The position numbers were made by a program, and so were the translations under genes. Under the pieces are notes generated by a model. That model was not told the DNA's origin and did no database searches. It was given only the letters and a program-made list of their open reading frames with translations. From contig CAKQJZ010000104.1 in NCBI GenBank assembly GCA_934247875.1, positions 1-5,873 of the forward strand: 5,873 bases of DNA, given 5' to 3'. The stretch is from an uncultured Spirochaetales bacterium. GTDB lineage: Bacteria; Spirochaetota; Spirochaetia; Sphaerochaetales; Sphaerochaetaceae. Shown here in pieces: positions 1 to 5,801 of this stretch; position 1 is the stretch's first letter, and each line of letters opens with the position of its first letter.

Positions 1-29
1 ATTAAACCCATGCCAAATAGACATGGGCC
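1..29 (-). terminator. Probable Rho-independent terminator of adk
   Basis: Read on the minus strand, positions 29 to 5 fold into a stem with CCCATG at 22-27 pairing with CATGGG at 7-12. It extends inward by one U·G and one C-G pair, and outward by two G·U pairs, closing a five-base UAUUU loop. The 3' arm runs into UUUAAU at the window edge. It starts 20 bases after the adk stop codon. The U tract is short and cut by the window end, so efficiency cannot be judged. Confidence 0.55.
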
Positions 30-48
30 ATCACAGAACTTTATGCTC

Positions 49-696
49 CTATGTATAGTTCATCCGCACAGGTCGAAGTTTTTTGATTAATTCTGCAAGA
101 ATGTCATTAGGTGCACCTGAGCAGTCAAGATCAATCAGAAGACCTTTAGCTCTGTAATAATCAATAAGTGGTGCTGTAGAACTCTCATAAACTTCCAAAC
201 GATGCTTGATAGCCTCTGGCTTATCATCATCACGCTGGATAAGCTCCTCTCCTGTCTCATCATCAATGCCTTCAACTTTAGGTGGATTAGAAACAATATG
301 ATATGTGCGTCCTGTGCTCTTGCATACACGGCGGCCTGAGAGACGTCTGATGATCTCTTCGCCTGGTAGAGTAAAGTTGATGACTGCATCTACATCGCTC
401 ATTGTGCTAAGCGCATCAGCCTGTCCTACTGTGCGTGGAAAGCCATCGAGAATATAACCATTCTGAGCATCATCATCTTTAAGTCTGTTCTCAACCATCT
501 TGATTGTGATCTCATCTGGAACAAGTCCGCCAGAAGCTAAGATAGACTTAACCTGAAGTCCAAGCTCTGTCTCGTTCTTGATATTAGCTCTGAATAGATC
601 ACCTGTTGAGATGTGAGGAACTTTCAAAGCTTCCTTTGCTAATGCTGCAATTGTGCCCTTGCCTGCCCCAGGAGGGCCAAGAAATACTAAATTCAT
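49..696 (-). CDS. adk: Adenylate kinase
   Basis: Cytoplasmic nucleoside monophosphate kinase that interconverts ATP + AMP and 2 ADP, setting adenylate balance and supplying ADP for nucleotide synthesis. The 215-residue product has the expected layout: P-loop GPPGAGKGT at residues 7-15, NMP-binding segment from about 30 (HISTGDLFR, then LVPDE near 58-62), the DGFPRT motif at 84-89, and a long LID domain at about 122-159 (GRRVCKSTGRTYH, NPPKVEG, RDDD) followed by KHRLEVY. The length matches the long-LID bacterial form (E. coli 214 residues). The LID has a single Cys (125) rather than the four-Cys zinc site of many Gram-positive enzymes, so a zinc-free LID is expected. The ATG is preceded by AAGAGGT at 703-709 with a suitable gap. 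It is transcribed alone, divergently from the UPRT gene, and followed by a hairpin at the window edge. Identification is very secure. Confidence 0.98.
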   Translation of the reverse strand: MNLVFLGPPGAGKGTIAALAKEALKVPHISTGDLFRANIKNETELGLQVKSILASGGLVPDEITIKMVENRLKDDDAQNGYILDGFPRTVGQADALSTMSDVDAVINFTLPGEEIIRRLSGRRVCKSTGRTYHIVSNPPKVEGIDDETGEELIQRDDDKPEAIKHRLEVYESSTAPLIDYYRAKGLLIDLDCSGAPNDILAELIKKLRPVRMNYT

Positions 697-799
697 TTGA
701 ATACCTCTTGGCCTAAATATAGCAAAAAAGCGTCTCTTATTATAGGTCTCAATTGTAAAGAGAGTATATTTGGGGTATTCTTTTTTGGAGGAGATGTTA
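697..799. promoter_or_regulatory. Divergent adk / UPRT promoter region
   Basis: About 100 non-coding bases separate the divergent adk and UPRT starts, so both promoters must lie here or in the gene starts. On the minus strand there is a perfect TATAAT (739-744), which would give adk a leader of roughly 35 bases; no good -35 hexamer lies 16-18 bases upstream of it. On the plus strand TATATT (765-770) is a candidate -10 for the UPRT gene, again without a convincing -35, and TATTAT (738-743) is an alternative that overlaps the adk -10. The hexamers are seen in the sequence; their use as promoters is inference. Confidence 0.4.
787..793 (+). promoter_or_regulatory. Strong Shine-Dalgarno site fixing the UPRT start
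   Basis: GGAGGAG lies six bases before the ATG at 800. The open frame extends upstream to a TTG at 770 and contains an ATG at 794, but the 794 start would directly abut this site and the 770 start would place the site inside the coding region. The ATG at 800 is therefore the best start. Confidence 0.85.
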
Positions 800-1837
800 A
801 TGAATAAGATTGTACTTCATGCAGAGGACCTTGATGGGTACCTACTCGATAAAGATAAGGAAAATATCGAAAAAATCACAAAGCTCTATTCTAAATCACT
901 AGAAGCATGTGAGCTTATTGAGAACAACGACAAGAAAGGCGAAGAGATGCTTATCGACTCTGCTAAAGAAATCGGAGCAGAGCTTGAGAGAATCACAGAA
1001 GAGAATAAGCGCATACACGTTTATTGCTTTGAGACTCCTAATGAGATGCATGGAGAAGCATCCCGTCTGATTGCAAAGCTAAGAGATCCGAACACAGATC
1101 ACGAAGAGTTCCTATATTATATCCAGCGTGCATATGAGCTGATGTTCTCTCACACCTTTGATAGAGGAGACAAAAGAAGCTTGATCCAGATTACTCCTGT
1201 AACCAATCCATGCAGGAACTACGCAGTTCATAGAATCCCAGATATCGATGAAGCTGCACACAACAGCGTACTATGCGTAATGCTTCGCGGTGCGCTCCTT
1301 CCATCTATGATCATTGCTAAAGAGCTTCAGGAATATTCATCAGATGATGCGACTCCTCCATTTGCTCTTTTTAAGATCAAGAGAGATGAGTCTAAGAAAG
1401 AGATGAACATGGATTACATCCTCGACCTTGACCGCTCATTCTTCAAACTTGAAGAACTTGATGGCAAAGACCTTATCTTTGCAGATCCAATGAACGCAAC
1501 TGGCGGCTCACTTGTAACTATCGTCAAATACTTAAGAGACAATGGAATCAAGCCAAAATCAATCAAGTTCATAAACGTAATCTCAGCACTTAAAGGTGCA
1601 CTTCGAATCACAAGAGCTATTGAGAACGCTGAAGTTTATACACTCTGGATGGATCCTGTCCTCAATGAGAGTGCATATATTCTTCCAGGACTCGGGGACG
1701 CAGGAGACCGCTTGAATGGCGTTGACGTAGGACCTGAGCCAAGAAACATGATTCAGCTTATCGCTGACTATGGCAGAGCTATAGTCAACTTATATAGAGA
1801 TCAGGTTAAGACAATTGAGAAGACTGTACTGGGTTAG
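800..1837 (+). CDS. Uracil phosphoribosyltransferase family protein, long form
   Basis: Likely converts uracil + PRPP to UMP + pyrophosphate in pyrimidine salvage (cytoplasm). The 345-residue product carries UPRT signatures in order: a helical segment at about 84-121 (LIAKLRDPNTDHEEF) aligning with the family's 'KLGLMREQDISTKRF' region, the pyrophosphate loop VMLRGALLPSM at 160-170, the PRPP-binding motif DPMNATGGS at 229-237, and the uracil-binding segment AYILPGLGDAGDRLNG at 292-307. Bacterial Upp is about 208 residues; this protein adds roughly 70 charged, probably helical residues at the N-terminus and nearly 40 at the C-terminus. The pyrophosphate loop differs from the usual ILRAGLGM and the final motif has LNG instead of xFG, so activity or base preference could be modified. 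The start was chosen from the GGAGGAG site. The next gene overlaps its 3' end by 23 bases. Family assignment is secure; uracil specificity is likely but unproven, so upp is not assigned. Confidence 0.9.
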   Translation: MNKIVLHAEDLDGYLLDKDKENIEKITKLYSKSLEACELIENNDKKGEEMLIDSAKEIGAELERITEENKRIHVYCFETPNEMHGEASRLIAKLRDPNTDHEEFLYYIQRAYELMFSHTFDRGDKRSLIQITPVTNPCRNYAVHRIPDIDEAAHNSVLCVMLRGALLPSMIIAKELQEYSSDDATPPFALFKIKRDESKKEMNMDYILDLDRSFFKLEELDGKDLIFADPMNATGGSLVTIVKYLRDNGIKPKSIKFINVISALKGALRITRAIENAEVYTLWMDPVLNESAYILPGLGDAGDRLNGVDVGPEPRNMIQLIADYGRAIVNLYRDQVKTIEKTVLG

Positions 1838-2468
1838 TATTCTTATCACTATAATGCTTCTCTCTTGCACAACTCTTGATAGAGAGAAGGAAGCATTGAT
1901 TAACAGCAATGCACTTGAGAGAAAAGAGAGAGCTGATTATCTCAGCTCTTTCTATACTCAAGCTGCTTCACCTGAGCTCTCATACAACTATGCATATTAT
2001 CTTCTTGAAAATGGGGGTGCAGATAAAGCACTTGCTGTTACTGAGAACGCGATAAGAAGATACCCAGATCTAATCAGATTCAGCTACATGAAAGCATATA
2101 TTCTCAAAAACGAATATAAGCTCTACTCATATGAAAAATGCCTGCTATCCATCATAGATAAGAACAAAGCAGACATAGTAGCGCGCGAAGCATTGATTGA
2201 TTTATACAATCAGCTTTATGAAAAAGACAAAGCAATCAACATCGCTCTCGATACTCTCTCTTATTCAATAGACAACAAAAAAGCAATAAACACACTTGCT
2301 CGCTATATAGATTTCTACCGCGATAAATTCGGCTATAAAGAAACTGAGAACATAAAAAAGGAAGGCATGAAACAGCCTTCCCTAAGAAATGTGAATATCA
2401 CATTTGAAGAATCTCTGAAAGCGATAAACGACTCAGATATACTTAGCAGTCTCAGCTCTGACAAGTGA
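1815..2468 (+). CDS. Small TPR-like lipoprotein
   Basis: Predicted envelope lipoprotein of 217 residues with no assigned biochemical role. The N-terminus is a classic lipoprotein signal: basic MRR, a hydrophobic stretch (residues 4-16), then a LLSC lipobox with the lipidated Cys at 18. The mature part is helical and looks like degenerate tetratricopeptide repeats; the clearest unit spans about 54-87 (ELSYNYAYYLLENGGADKALAVTENAIRRYPD), with similar helix pairs at about 88-120 and 121-150. Such proteins usually scaffold other envelope proteins. The TTG start at 1815 lies inside the UPRT gene; AGGT at 1803-1806 sits eight bases upstream, and no better start keeps a full signal peptide (the next ATG, at 1854, leaves only four residues before the Cys). 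Overlap suggests translational coupling to the UPRT gene. Its 3' end overlaps rnhA on the other strand and contains that operon's terminator. Lipoprotein call strong; TPR call moderate. Confidence 0.85.
   Translation: MRRLYWVSILITIMLLSCTTLDREKEALINSNALERKERADYLSSFYTQAASPELSYNYAYYLLENGGADKALAVTENAIRRYPDLIRFSYMKAYILKNEYKLYSYEKCLLSIIDKNKADIVAREALIDLYNQLYEKDKAINIALDTLSYSIDNKKAINTLARYIDFYRDKFGYKETENIKKEGMKQPSLRNVNITFEESLKAINDSDILSSLSSDK
2354..2383 (-). terminator. Strong Rho-independent terminator of the rnhA operon
   Basis: On the minus strand GGAAGGC (2375-2381) pairs perfectly with GCCTTCC (2360-2366) around an eight-base loop, with G·U and A-U pairs extending the base of the stem, and is followed directly by six U residues (A run 2354-2359 on the plus strand). 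It lies about 50 bases past the rnhA stop. It is unusual in lying entirely within the coding sequence of the opposing lipoprotein gene, around its KKEGMKQPS codons. It has no U tract in the plus orientation, so it should act on the minus strand only. Confidence 0.82.
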
Positions 2469-2870
2469 GTCGCATAACTCATTGCCATCTATTCCTGCAT
2501 GCCCTTTGACCCAAGTCCAAGTAGCTTTAAGCTTGTTATTGAGCGCATCAAGCTCAATCCAAAGCTCTTTATTCTTTACAGGGTCTCCTCCTGCAGTTCT
2601 CCAGCCTTTCTTCTTCCAAGAGAAAATCCAGCTGCTGATTCCATTCTTGACATATTGGCTATCAGTTCTGATCTCAACTTCTTTTTCTCTCAGGTCCAGA
2701 GCAAACTTCAATGCATTTATAACTGCAGTAAGCTCCATCTTATTGTTGGTTGTCATTGCACTGCCGCCTGAAGAAGAAGAGAGCGCAACTCCATCTTTAT
2801 ACGCTGCATAAGCCCAGCCACCAGGGCCTGGATTACCGCTGCATCCACCATCTGTATATATAACAATCAC
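2433..2870 (-). CDS. rnhA: Ribonuclease HI
   Basis: Cytoplasmic endonuclease that degrades the RNA strand of RNA-DNA hybrids, removing primers and R-loops. The 145-residue product is a complete type 1 enzyme: YTDGGCSGNPGPGGW at 5-19 carries catalytic D7, TNNKMEL at 41-47 carries E46, RTDSQYV at 68-74 carries D70, VKGHAG at 121-126 carries H124, and the last metal ligand is D134 (ELCD). The basic helix/handle region SWKKKGWRTA (84-93) needed for hybrid binding is present. Translation starts at GTG, sharing its G with the final base of the upstream parvulin TAG stop (TAGTG), with AGGAG at 2881-2885 ten bases upstream; this suggests coupled translation as the last gene of a four-gene operon. Its 3' end overlaps the convergent lipoprotein gene by 36 bases. 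Identification is very secure. Confidence 0.97.
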   Translation of the reverse strand: MIVIYTDGGCSGNPGPGGWAYAAYKDGVALSSSSGGSAMTTNNKMELTAVINALKFALDLREKEVEIRTDSQYVKNGISSWIFSWKKKGWRTAGGDPVKNKELWIELDALNNKLKATWTWVKGHAGIDGNELCDSLVRAETAKYI

Positions 2871-3148
2871 TACTCTCTTGCTCCTGTTTTCTTAATAATA
2901 TGATAGCCGAACTGAGTTCTTACAGGATGAGAAATTGAACCATTGCCCATCCTTCTCACAGCATTCTCAAACTCTCTTACCATCTGGCCTTCCTTAAACC
3001 AGCCAAGGTCTCCGCCTTTGCTTTTGGAAGGACAAGTAGAATATTGACGTGCAAGAGAATCAAAAGACTCACCTGCTCTTATCCTATTGTAAATATTCTC
3101 AGCAGTCTTCTGGTCTCTTACAAGAATATGACTTGCTCTGAATTCCAT
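2870..3148 (-). CDS. Stand-alone parvulin-type peptidyl-prolyl cis-trans isomerase
   Basis: A 92-residue single-domain parvulin that should catalyse cis-trans isomerisation of peptidyl-proline bonds during protein folding. There is no signal peptide or membrane segment, so it is cytoplasmic, like E. coli PpiC (93 residues). Visible family motifs: ASHILV at 5-10 with H7, YSTCPS at 36-41 with C39, GGDLGWFKEGQMV at 45-57, EFENA at 59-63, and TQFGYHIIK at 78-86 with H83. H7, C39 and H83 correspond to the parvulin active-site residues. The ATG lies one base past the CYTH gene's TGA, and its Shine-Dalgarno AGGAG (3155-3159) sits within the last codons of that gene; its own stop overlaps the rnhA start by one base. 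Active-site residues look intact, so a working enzyme is expected; client proteins are unknown. It closely resembles ppiC, but orthology is not shown. Confidence 0.93.
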   Translation of the reverse strand: MEFRASHILVRDQKTAENIYNRIRAGESFDSLARQYSTCPSKSKGGDLGWFKEGQMVREFENAVRRMGNGSISHPVRTQFGYHIIKKTGARE

Positions 3149-3149
3149 A

Positions 3150-3680
3150 TCACTCTCCTACTATTAGCTTTCTATAGCTTCTGTTTTCAATATCGCATTC
3201 ACTTAAAGAGAACTCATGCAAAAGTCTATGAAGTTCTTCATTGGCTTTCTTTGCTTCCGCTTCATCAGAATCAAAAGGCAGCAGAGCTTCCATCTCTAAA
3301 AACCACCCAAGCTCATTGACGCTTAAAAGCTCTACATGCACGCTCCCAGCCATCCATTCAAAGCCATTCTTTCTTTTGATGAAGAAATCTTCATAGCCAA
3401 GAGCTCTGAAGAACAAGAGAGCATTATCAAGCTGTGAGATAGAAAGCTCAACTTCATACTCTAAGTTATCTTCGCCGCCCTTATCATTAGTAGTCTTCTT
3501 TGCAGTGAACTCCAAGTGCCCATTGTTCTCTCTTACACGCAGCGCTTGCTTTTTTTCCCCTGGAACTCTGAAATAGTGATCAGTCTTATGAACCTCCCCA
3601 CCCTTTCCATAGCGTTTCTCAATTTCAGCCATAACAGCCTTATAGTCTTCAGCTCTGGCTTTTATCTCAACTTCTCTCAT
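3150..3680 (-). CDS. CYTH-domain protein (CyaB / thiamine-triphosphatase superfamily)
   Basis: A 176-residue soluble CYTH protein. The superfamily forms a tunnel-shaped beta barrel that binds triphosphate groups; known members include class IV adenylate cyclases, thiamine triphosphatases and inorganic triphosphatases. The diagnostic ExExK motif is at residues 3-7 (EVEIK). Further conserved charged strands follow in order: QALRVRE (45-51), FTAKK (58-62), EYEVE (74-78), KRK (102-104), VHVEL (115-118 region), LGWFLEMEA (124-132) and the late SYRKL (168-172). Overall length and the LGxFxExE pattern fit the CyaB-like branch better than long CHAD-fused triphosphatases. The substrate cannot be read from sequence. 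It is the second gene of the operon: the ATG falls one base after the membrane protein stop (TAGTATG), with a weak GGAAG site just upstream, suggesting coupling. Domain call is strong; the specific reaction is open. Confidence 0.9.
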   Translation of the reverse strand: MREVEIKARAEDYKAVMAEIEKRYGKGGEVHKTDHYFRVPGEKKQALRVRENNGHLEFTAKKTTNDKGGEDNLEYEVELSISQLDNALLFFRALGYEDFFIKRKNGFEWMAGSVHVELLSVNELGWFLEMEALLPFDSDEAEAKKANEELHRLLHEFSLSECDIENRSYRKLIVGE

Positions 3681-3681
3681 A

Positions 3682-4455
3682 CTACTTCCAAGGGAAAATC
3701 ATAGACTTCAGAGATCTTGGGCCAACTTTCTCTTTCTCATCATAGAGAAGCTCATCCCAAGGAATCCTATGTCTATCAGTATCTGGATGTTCTTCAAGAT
3801 AATCATACTTGAACATCAAAAGCTTTATAGCATCCTCTGCGCCAAGCATATAGCCTGCAACGCCAGGCATTATGCCCATAACAAGCACGGAGAAAGCAAC
3901 AACTACTGTGTTATAGAGCAAATAGAATAAAGTGAATAAGAAATTATCACTGACAATAATGAAGCACTTCTTGAATGTCTTAAGAGGCTTATCACCTGGA
4001 AGCAGATTCATAAGTGGGAAATAATATGGAAGCGCTAATAGGATGATTACAAAGAGCCACATAAGCACAACAGCAAGAATAATAGTCATCATATTATTCA
4101 TAGCAAGGTAGAAAGGCAGAATGAATGTTGCAAGAAGCACTAAAAACAGAATAATACCAAAGAACAGCATACTATGAGCAAAATTATTCTTGATGCCCTG
4201 CGCAAACGCACTCCAAGTCTCTCTCTCATAATTTGAGTAGTTCTTTACAACAGCAGCTGTACCACCAAGAGCTATAGAGAAAACAAAAATAACAACAGCA
4301 AGCAGTGCTATAGATAAATAAACGCTATAGCTAGATACCATAAAAGAACCAATTGCACATAATAAAAGCACAATATATATAAGGTTCTGAACAATAATTC
4401 CTAAAAGATTATCCCAGCCATCAAAGAAGGCCTTCTTAATGAAAAAACCAATCAT
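3682..4455 (-). CDS. Polytopic membrane protein of unknown function
   Basis: A 257-residue inner-membrane protein with about five or six hydrophobic segments: roughly 17-40, 44-66, 94-118, 122-146 and 174-203. Between the second and third lies a polar loop (YSNYERETWSAFAQGIKNNF, 73-92) whose 'W..F..GIK.N' pattern recalls DUF624/YesL-type membrane proteins, although this match is from memory and uncertain. The C-terminal 55 or so residues are soluble and charged, ending IPWDELLYDEKEKVG and PRSLKSMIFPWK; such a motif-like tail suggests a conserved cytoplasmic function or contact. The ATG at 4455 has only a close AGGA (4458-4461) before it, and no alternative start is visible upstream in frame. 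It is the first gene of a packed operon with CYTH, parvulin and RNase HI genes. I do not recognise a defined function. Real gene: very likely. Confidence 0.85.
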   Translation of the reverse strand: MIGFFIKKAFFDGWDNLLGIIVQNLIYIVLLLCAIGSFMVSSYSVYLSIALLAVVIFVFSIALGGTAAVVKNYSNYERETWSAFAQGIKNNFAHSMLFFGIILFLVLLATFILPFYLAMNNMMTIILAVVLMWLFVIILLALPYYFPLMNLLPGDKPLKTFKKCFIIVSDNFLFTLFYLLYNTVVVAFSVLVMGIMPGVAGYMLGAEDAIKLLMFKYDYLEEHPDTDRHRIPWDELLYDEKEKVGPRSLKSMIFPWK

Positions 4456-4520
4456 ATTCCTAATGTACCCATTATTGAAAACGCATTCAATTACTTTTTT
4501 TGTAGATAGAATGAAGTTAG
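4456..4520 (-). promoter_or_regulatory. Intergenic gap upstream of the membrane protein operon
   Basis: These 65 bases separate the ATPase stop from the membrane protein start, against one-base gaps in the rest of the operon, so an operon promoter may lie here. There is a perfect six-base inverted repeat ATTGAA / TTCAAT (4474-4479 and 4486-4491, six-base spacer). No U tract follows it on the minus strand, so it is not a terminator for the ATPase gene. A TTGAAT...TACATT pair with 17-base spacing exists on the minus strand but would start transcription at the ATG itself, which is doubtful. Read-through from the ATPase gene is possible. Confidence 0.25.
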
Positions 4521-5801
4521 CTAAAATAGCAAACTATCAGGATCCAAAAGAAACTCCTTTATCCCAATCATCATATAGCCATTATCATCATAACGAGGCT
4601 TCATGCTCTTATCGGCAATAATAATCTTCTTGAAAGAATCCTTAACCCGTTTGAATGGCAAAGTCACCTCTTCATCAAGAATATCATAGACAGATTGAAT
4701 ATAGTACTTTCTGCTCCCGAGTGATGCAATGAAATCTATCTCGCTTTGAACTCGTATCTCTTTTCCGTTATTATCTTTTTCTCGAAAATCAACTGAACCA
4801 ACATCTACCTGGAATCCTCTGAATCGAAGTTCATTATAAATGATGTTCTCCATAATATGAGTTTCCTCAATTTGTCTGAAATTCAACCTAGCATTGCGGA
4901 GTCCTATATCTTCAAAATATATCTTATATGGAGTTCCGATATACTTTCGCCCCTTAACATCATAGCGTTTTACTCTGTTTAATATGAAAGCTTCCTCTGC
5001 ATATCCAATATAGCGATCAATAGTTGCTTCGCAAACTGAAGAGCCATGTACACTATTCATTGTTGCAGCTATCTTTCTAGGATTAGTCAAAGCAGAAATA
5101 CCAGATGCAATAACATCCAAAACTTCACTTAATGAGATATCATCTTTTATATTATATCGTCTGACAATATCTCTGATATAAAGATTCTTCATCTGAGTTA
5201 TCAGATAATTGGATTTCTGCTCATCACTATTCATCAGCGCAACAGCAGGAAGTCCACCATATACAGAATAATCATCATATGCATCGCTTTTATCACCCTC
5301 TTTAAATGCATAGTATTCAGAAAATGACAACGGAAATACATGCACCTCGTCCCCTCTACCAGCAAACTCTGTAATGATATCACTTGAGAGAAATTTGGAA
5401 TTGCTGCCAGTTATATATACATCTAGATTGCTCTTGCGGAGAAAACCATTAAGCACTGACTCAAATGCACCTAGCTCCTGAACTTCATCCAATAGCAAAT
5501 AATACATATCAGGTTCTTTAAGTTGAGGAATTAACCAATTAAGGAACTTCGAAGGATCAACTTTATGGTTGTGATCTAAAACAAGCGGATTTTCTCCAAT
5601 TTTCAATAAATCATCTGCAGAGTCAAACGCAAAGCGAATTATATAATCACTTTCAATGCCACTTTCAATTAAGTGATTATAAAAGAGAGTATTAAGCAAA
5701 TATGACTTTCCACTTCTTCTAATTCCAGTAATAATCTTTATGAACCCATTATGTTTTCTGTTTATTAACCTATTAAGATAAATATCCCGCTTAATCTCCA
5801 T
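4521..5801 (-). CDS. AAA_14 / DUF4143-family ATPase
   Basis: A complete 426-residue P-loop ATPase of the widespread archaeal/bacterial AAA_14-DUF4143 type, whose biological role is poorly defined. Order of parts: Walker A GIRRSGKS at 26-33 (K32), Walker B YYLLLDEVQ at 100-108 (D105, E106), sensor-like YITGSNS at 129-135, GRGDEVHVFPLSFSEYY at 148-164 and YGGLP at 181-185, typical of the family. A helical region at about 190-280 follows, then a C-terminal DUF4143 domain with ENIIYNELRFRGFQVDVG (318-335), SEIDFIAS (353-360) and YYIQS (366-370). That last part resembles a PD-(D/E)xK nuclease fold, but the position of the usual catalytic Lys is occupied by the QS of YIQS, so nuclease activity is doubtful. 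The ATG has GGAG at 5809-5812, seven bases upstream. No toxin, antitoxin or methylase partner is visible. The flanking DNA is very AT-rich, compatible with an acquired accessory gene, but this is inference. Confidence 0.92.
   Translation of the reverse strand: MEIKRDIYLNRLINRKHNGFIKIITGIRRSGKSYLLNTLFYNHLIESGIESDYIIRFAFDSADDLLKIGENPLVLDHNHKVDPSKFLNWLIPQLKEPDMYYLLLDEVQELGAFESVLNGFLRKSNLDVYITGSNSKFLSSDIITEFAGRGDEVHVFPLSFSEYYAFKEGDKSDAYDDYSVYGGLPAVALMNSDEQKSNYLITQMKNLYIRDIVRRYNIKDDISLSEVLDVIASGISALTNPRKIAATMNSVHGSSVCEATIDRYIGYAEEAFILNRVKRYDVKGRKYIGTPYKIYFEDIGLRNARLNFRQIEETHIMENIIYNELRFRGFQVDVGSVDFREKDNNGKEIRVQSEIDFIASLGSRKYYIQSVYDILDEEVTLPFKRVKDSFKKIIIADKSMKPRYDDNGYMMIGIKEFLLDPDSLLF

Noticed and set aside
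135..389. Second minus-strand open frame inside adk
   Set aside because: Out-of-frame shadow of adk with no domain and no ribosome site.
770..799. Upstream TTG (770) and ATG (794) starts for the UPRT gene, which would add eleven or three codons
   Set aside because: The strong GGAGGAG at 787-793 would be inside the coding region or directly abut the start; the ATG at 800 has ideal spacing.
2464..2483. Hairpin AGTGAGT / ACTCATT just after the lipoprotein stop as its terminator
   Set aside because: The stem is weak, includes a G·U pair, and is followed by mixed sequence without a U tract.
2482..2811. Open frame of 109 codons on the plus strand opposite rnhA
   Set aside because: It lies fully antisense to an RNase HI gene with all catalytic residues, has low-complexity Ser/Leu-rich content and no recognisable domain.
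4474..4491. ATTGAA/TTCAAT inverted repeat as an ATPase terminator
   Set aside because: The stem is short and AT-rich and no U run follows on the minus strand; the nearby T run at 4495-4501 would be A residues in the minus-strand RNA.
4439..4621. Open frame of 60 codons on the plus strand across the ATPase/membrane protein gap
   Set aside because: It overlaps the ends of two well-supported minus-strand genes, with no ribosome site or protein-like features.
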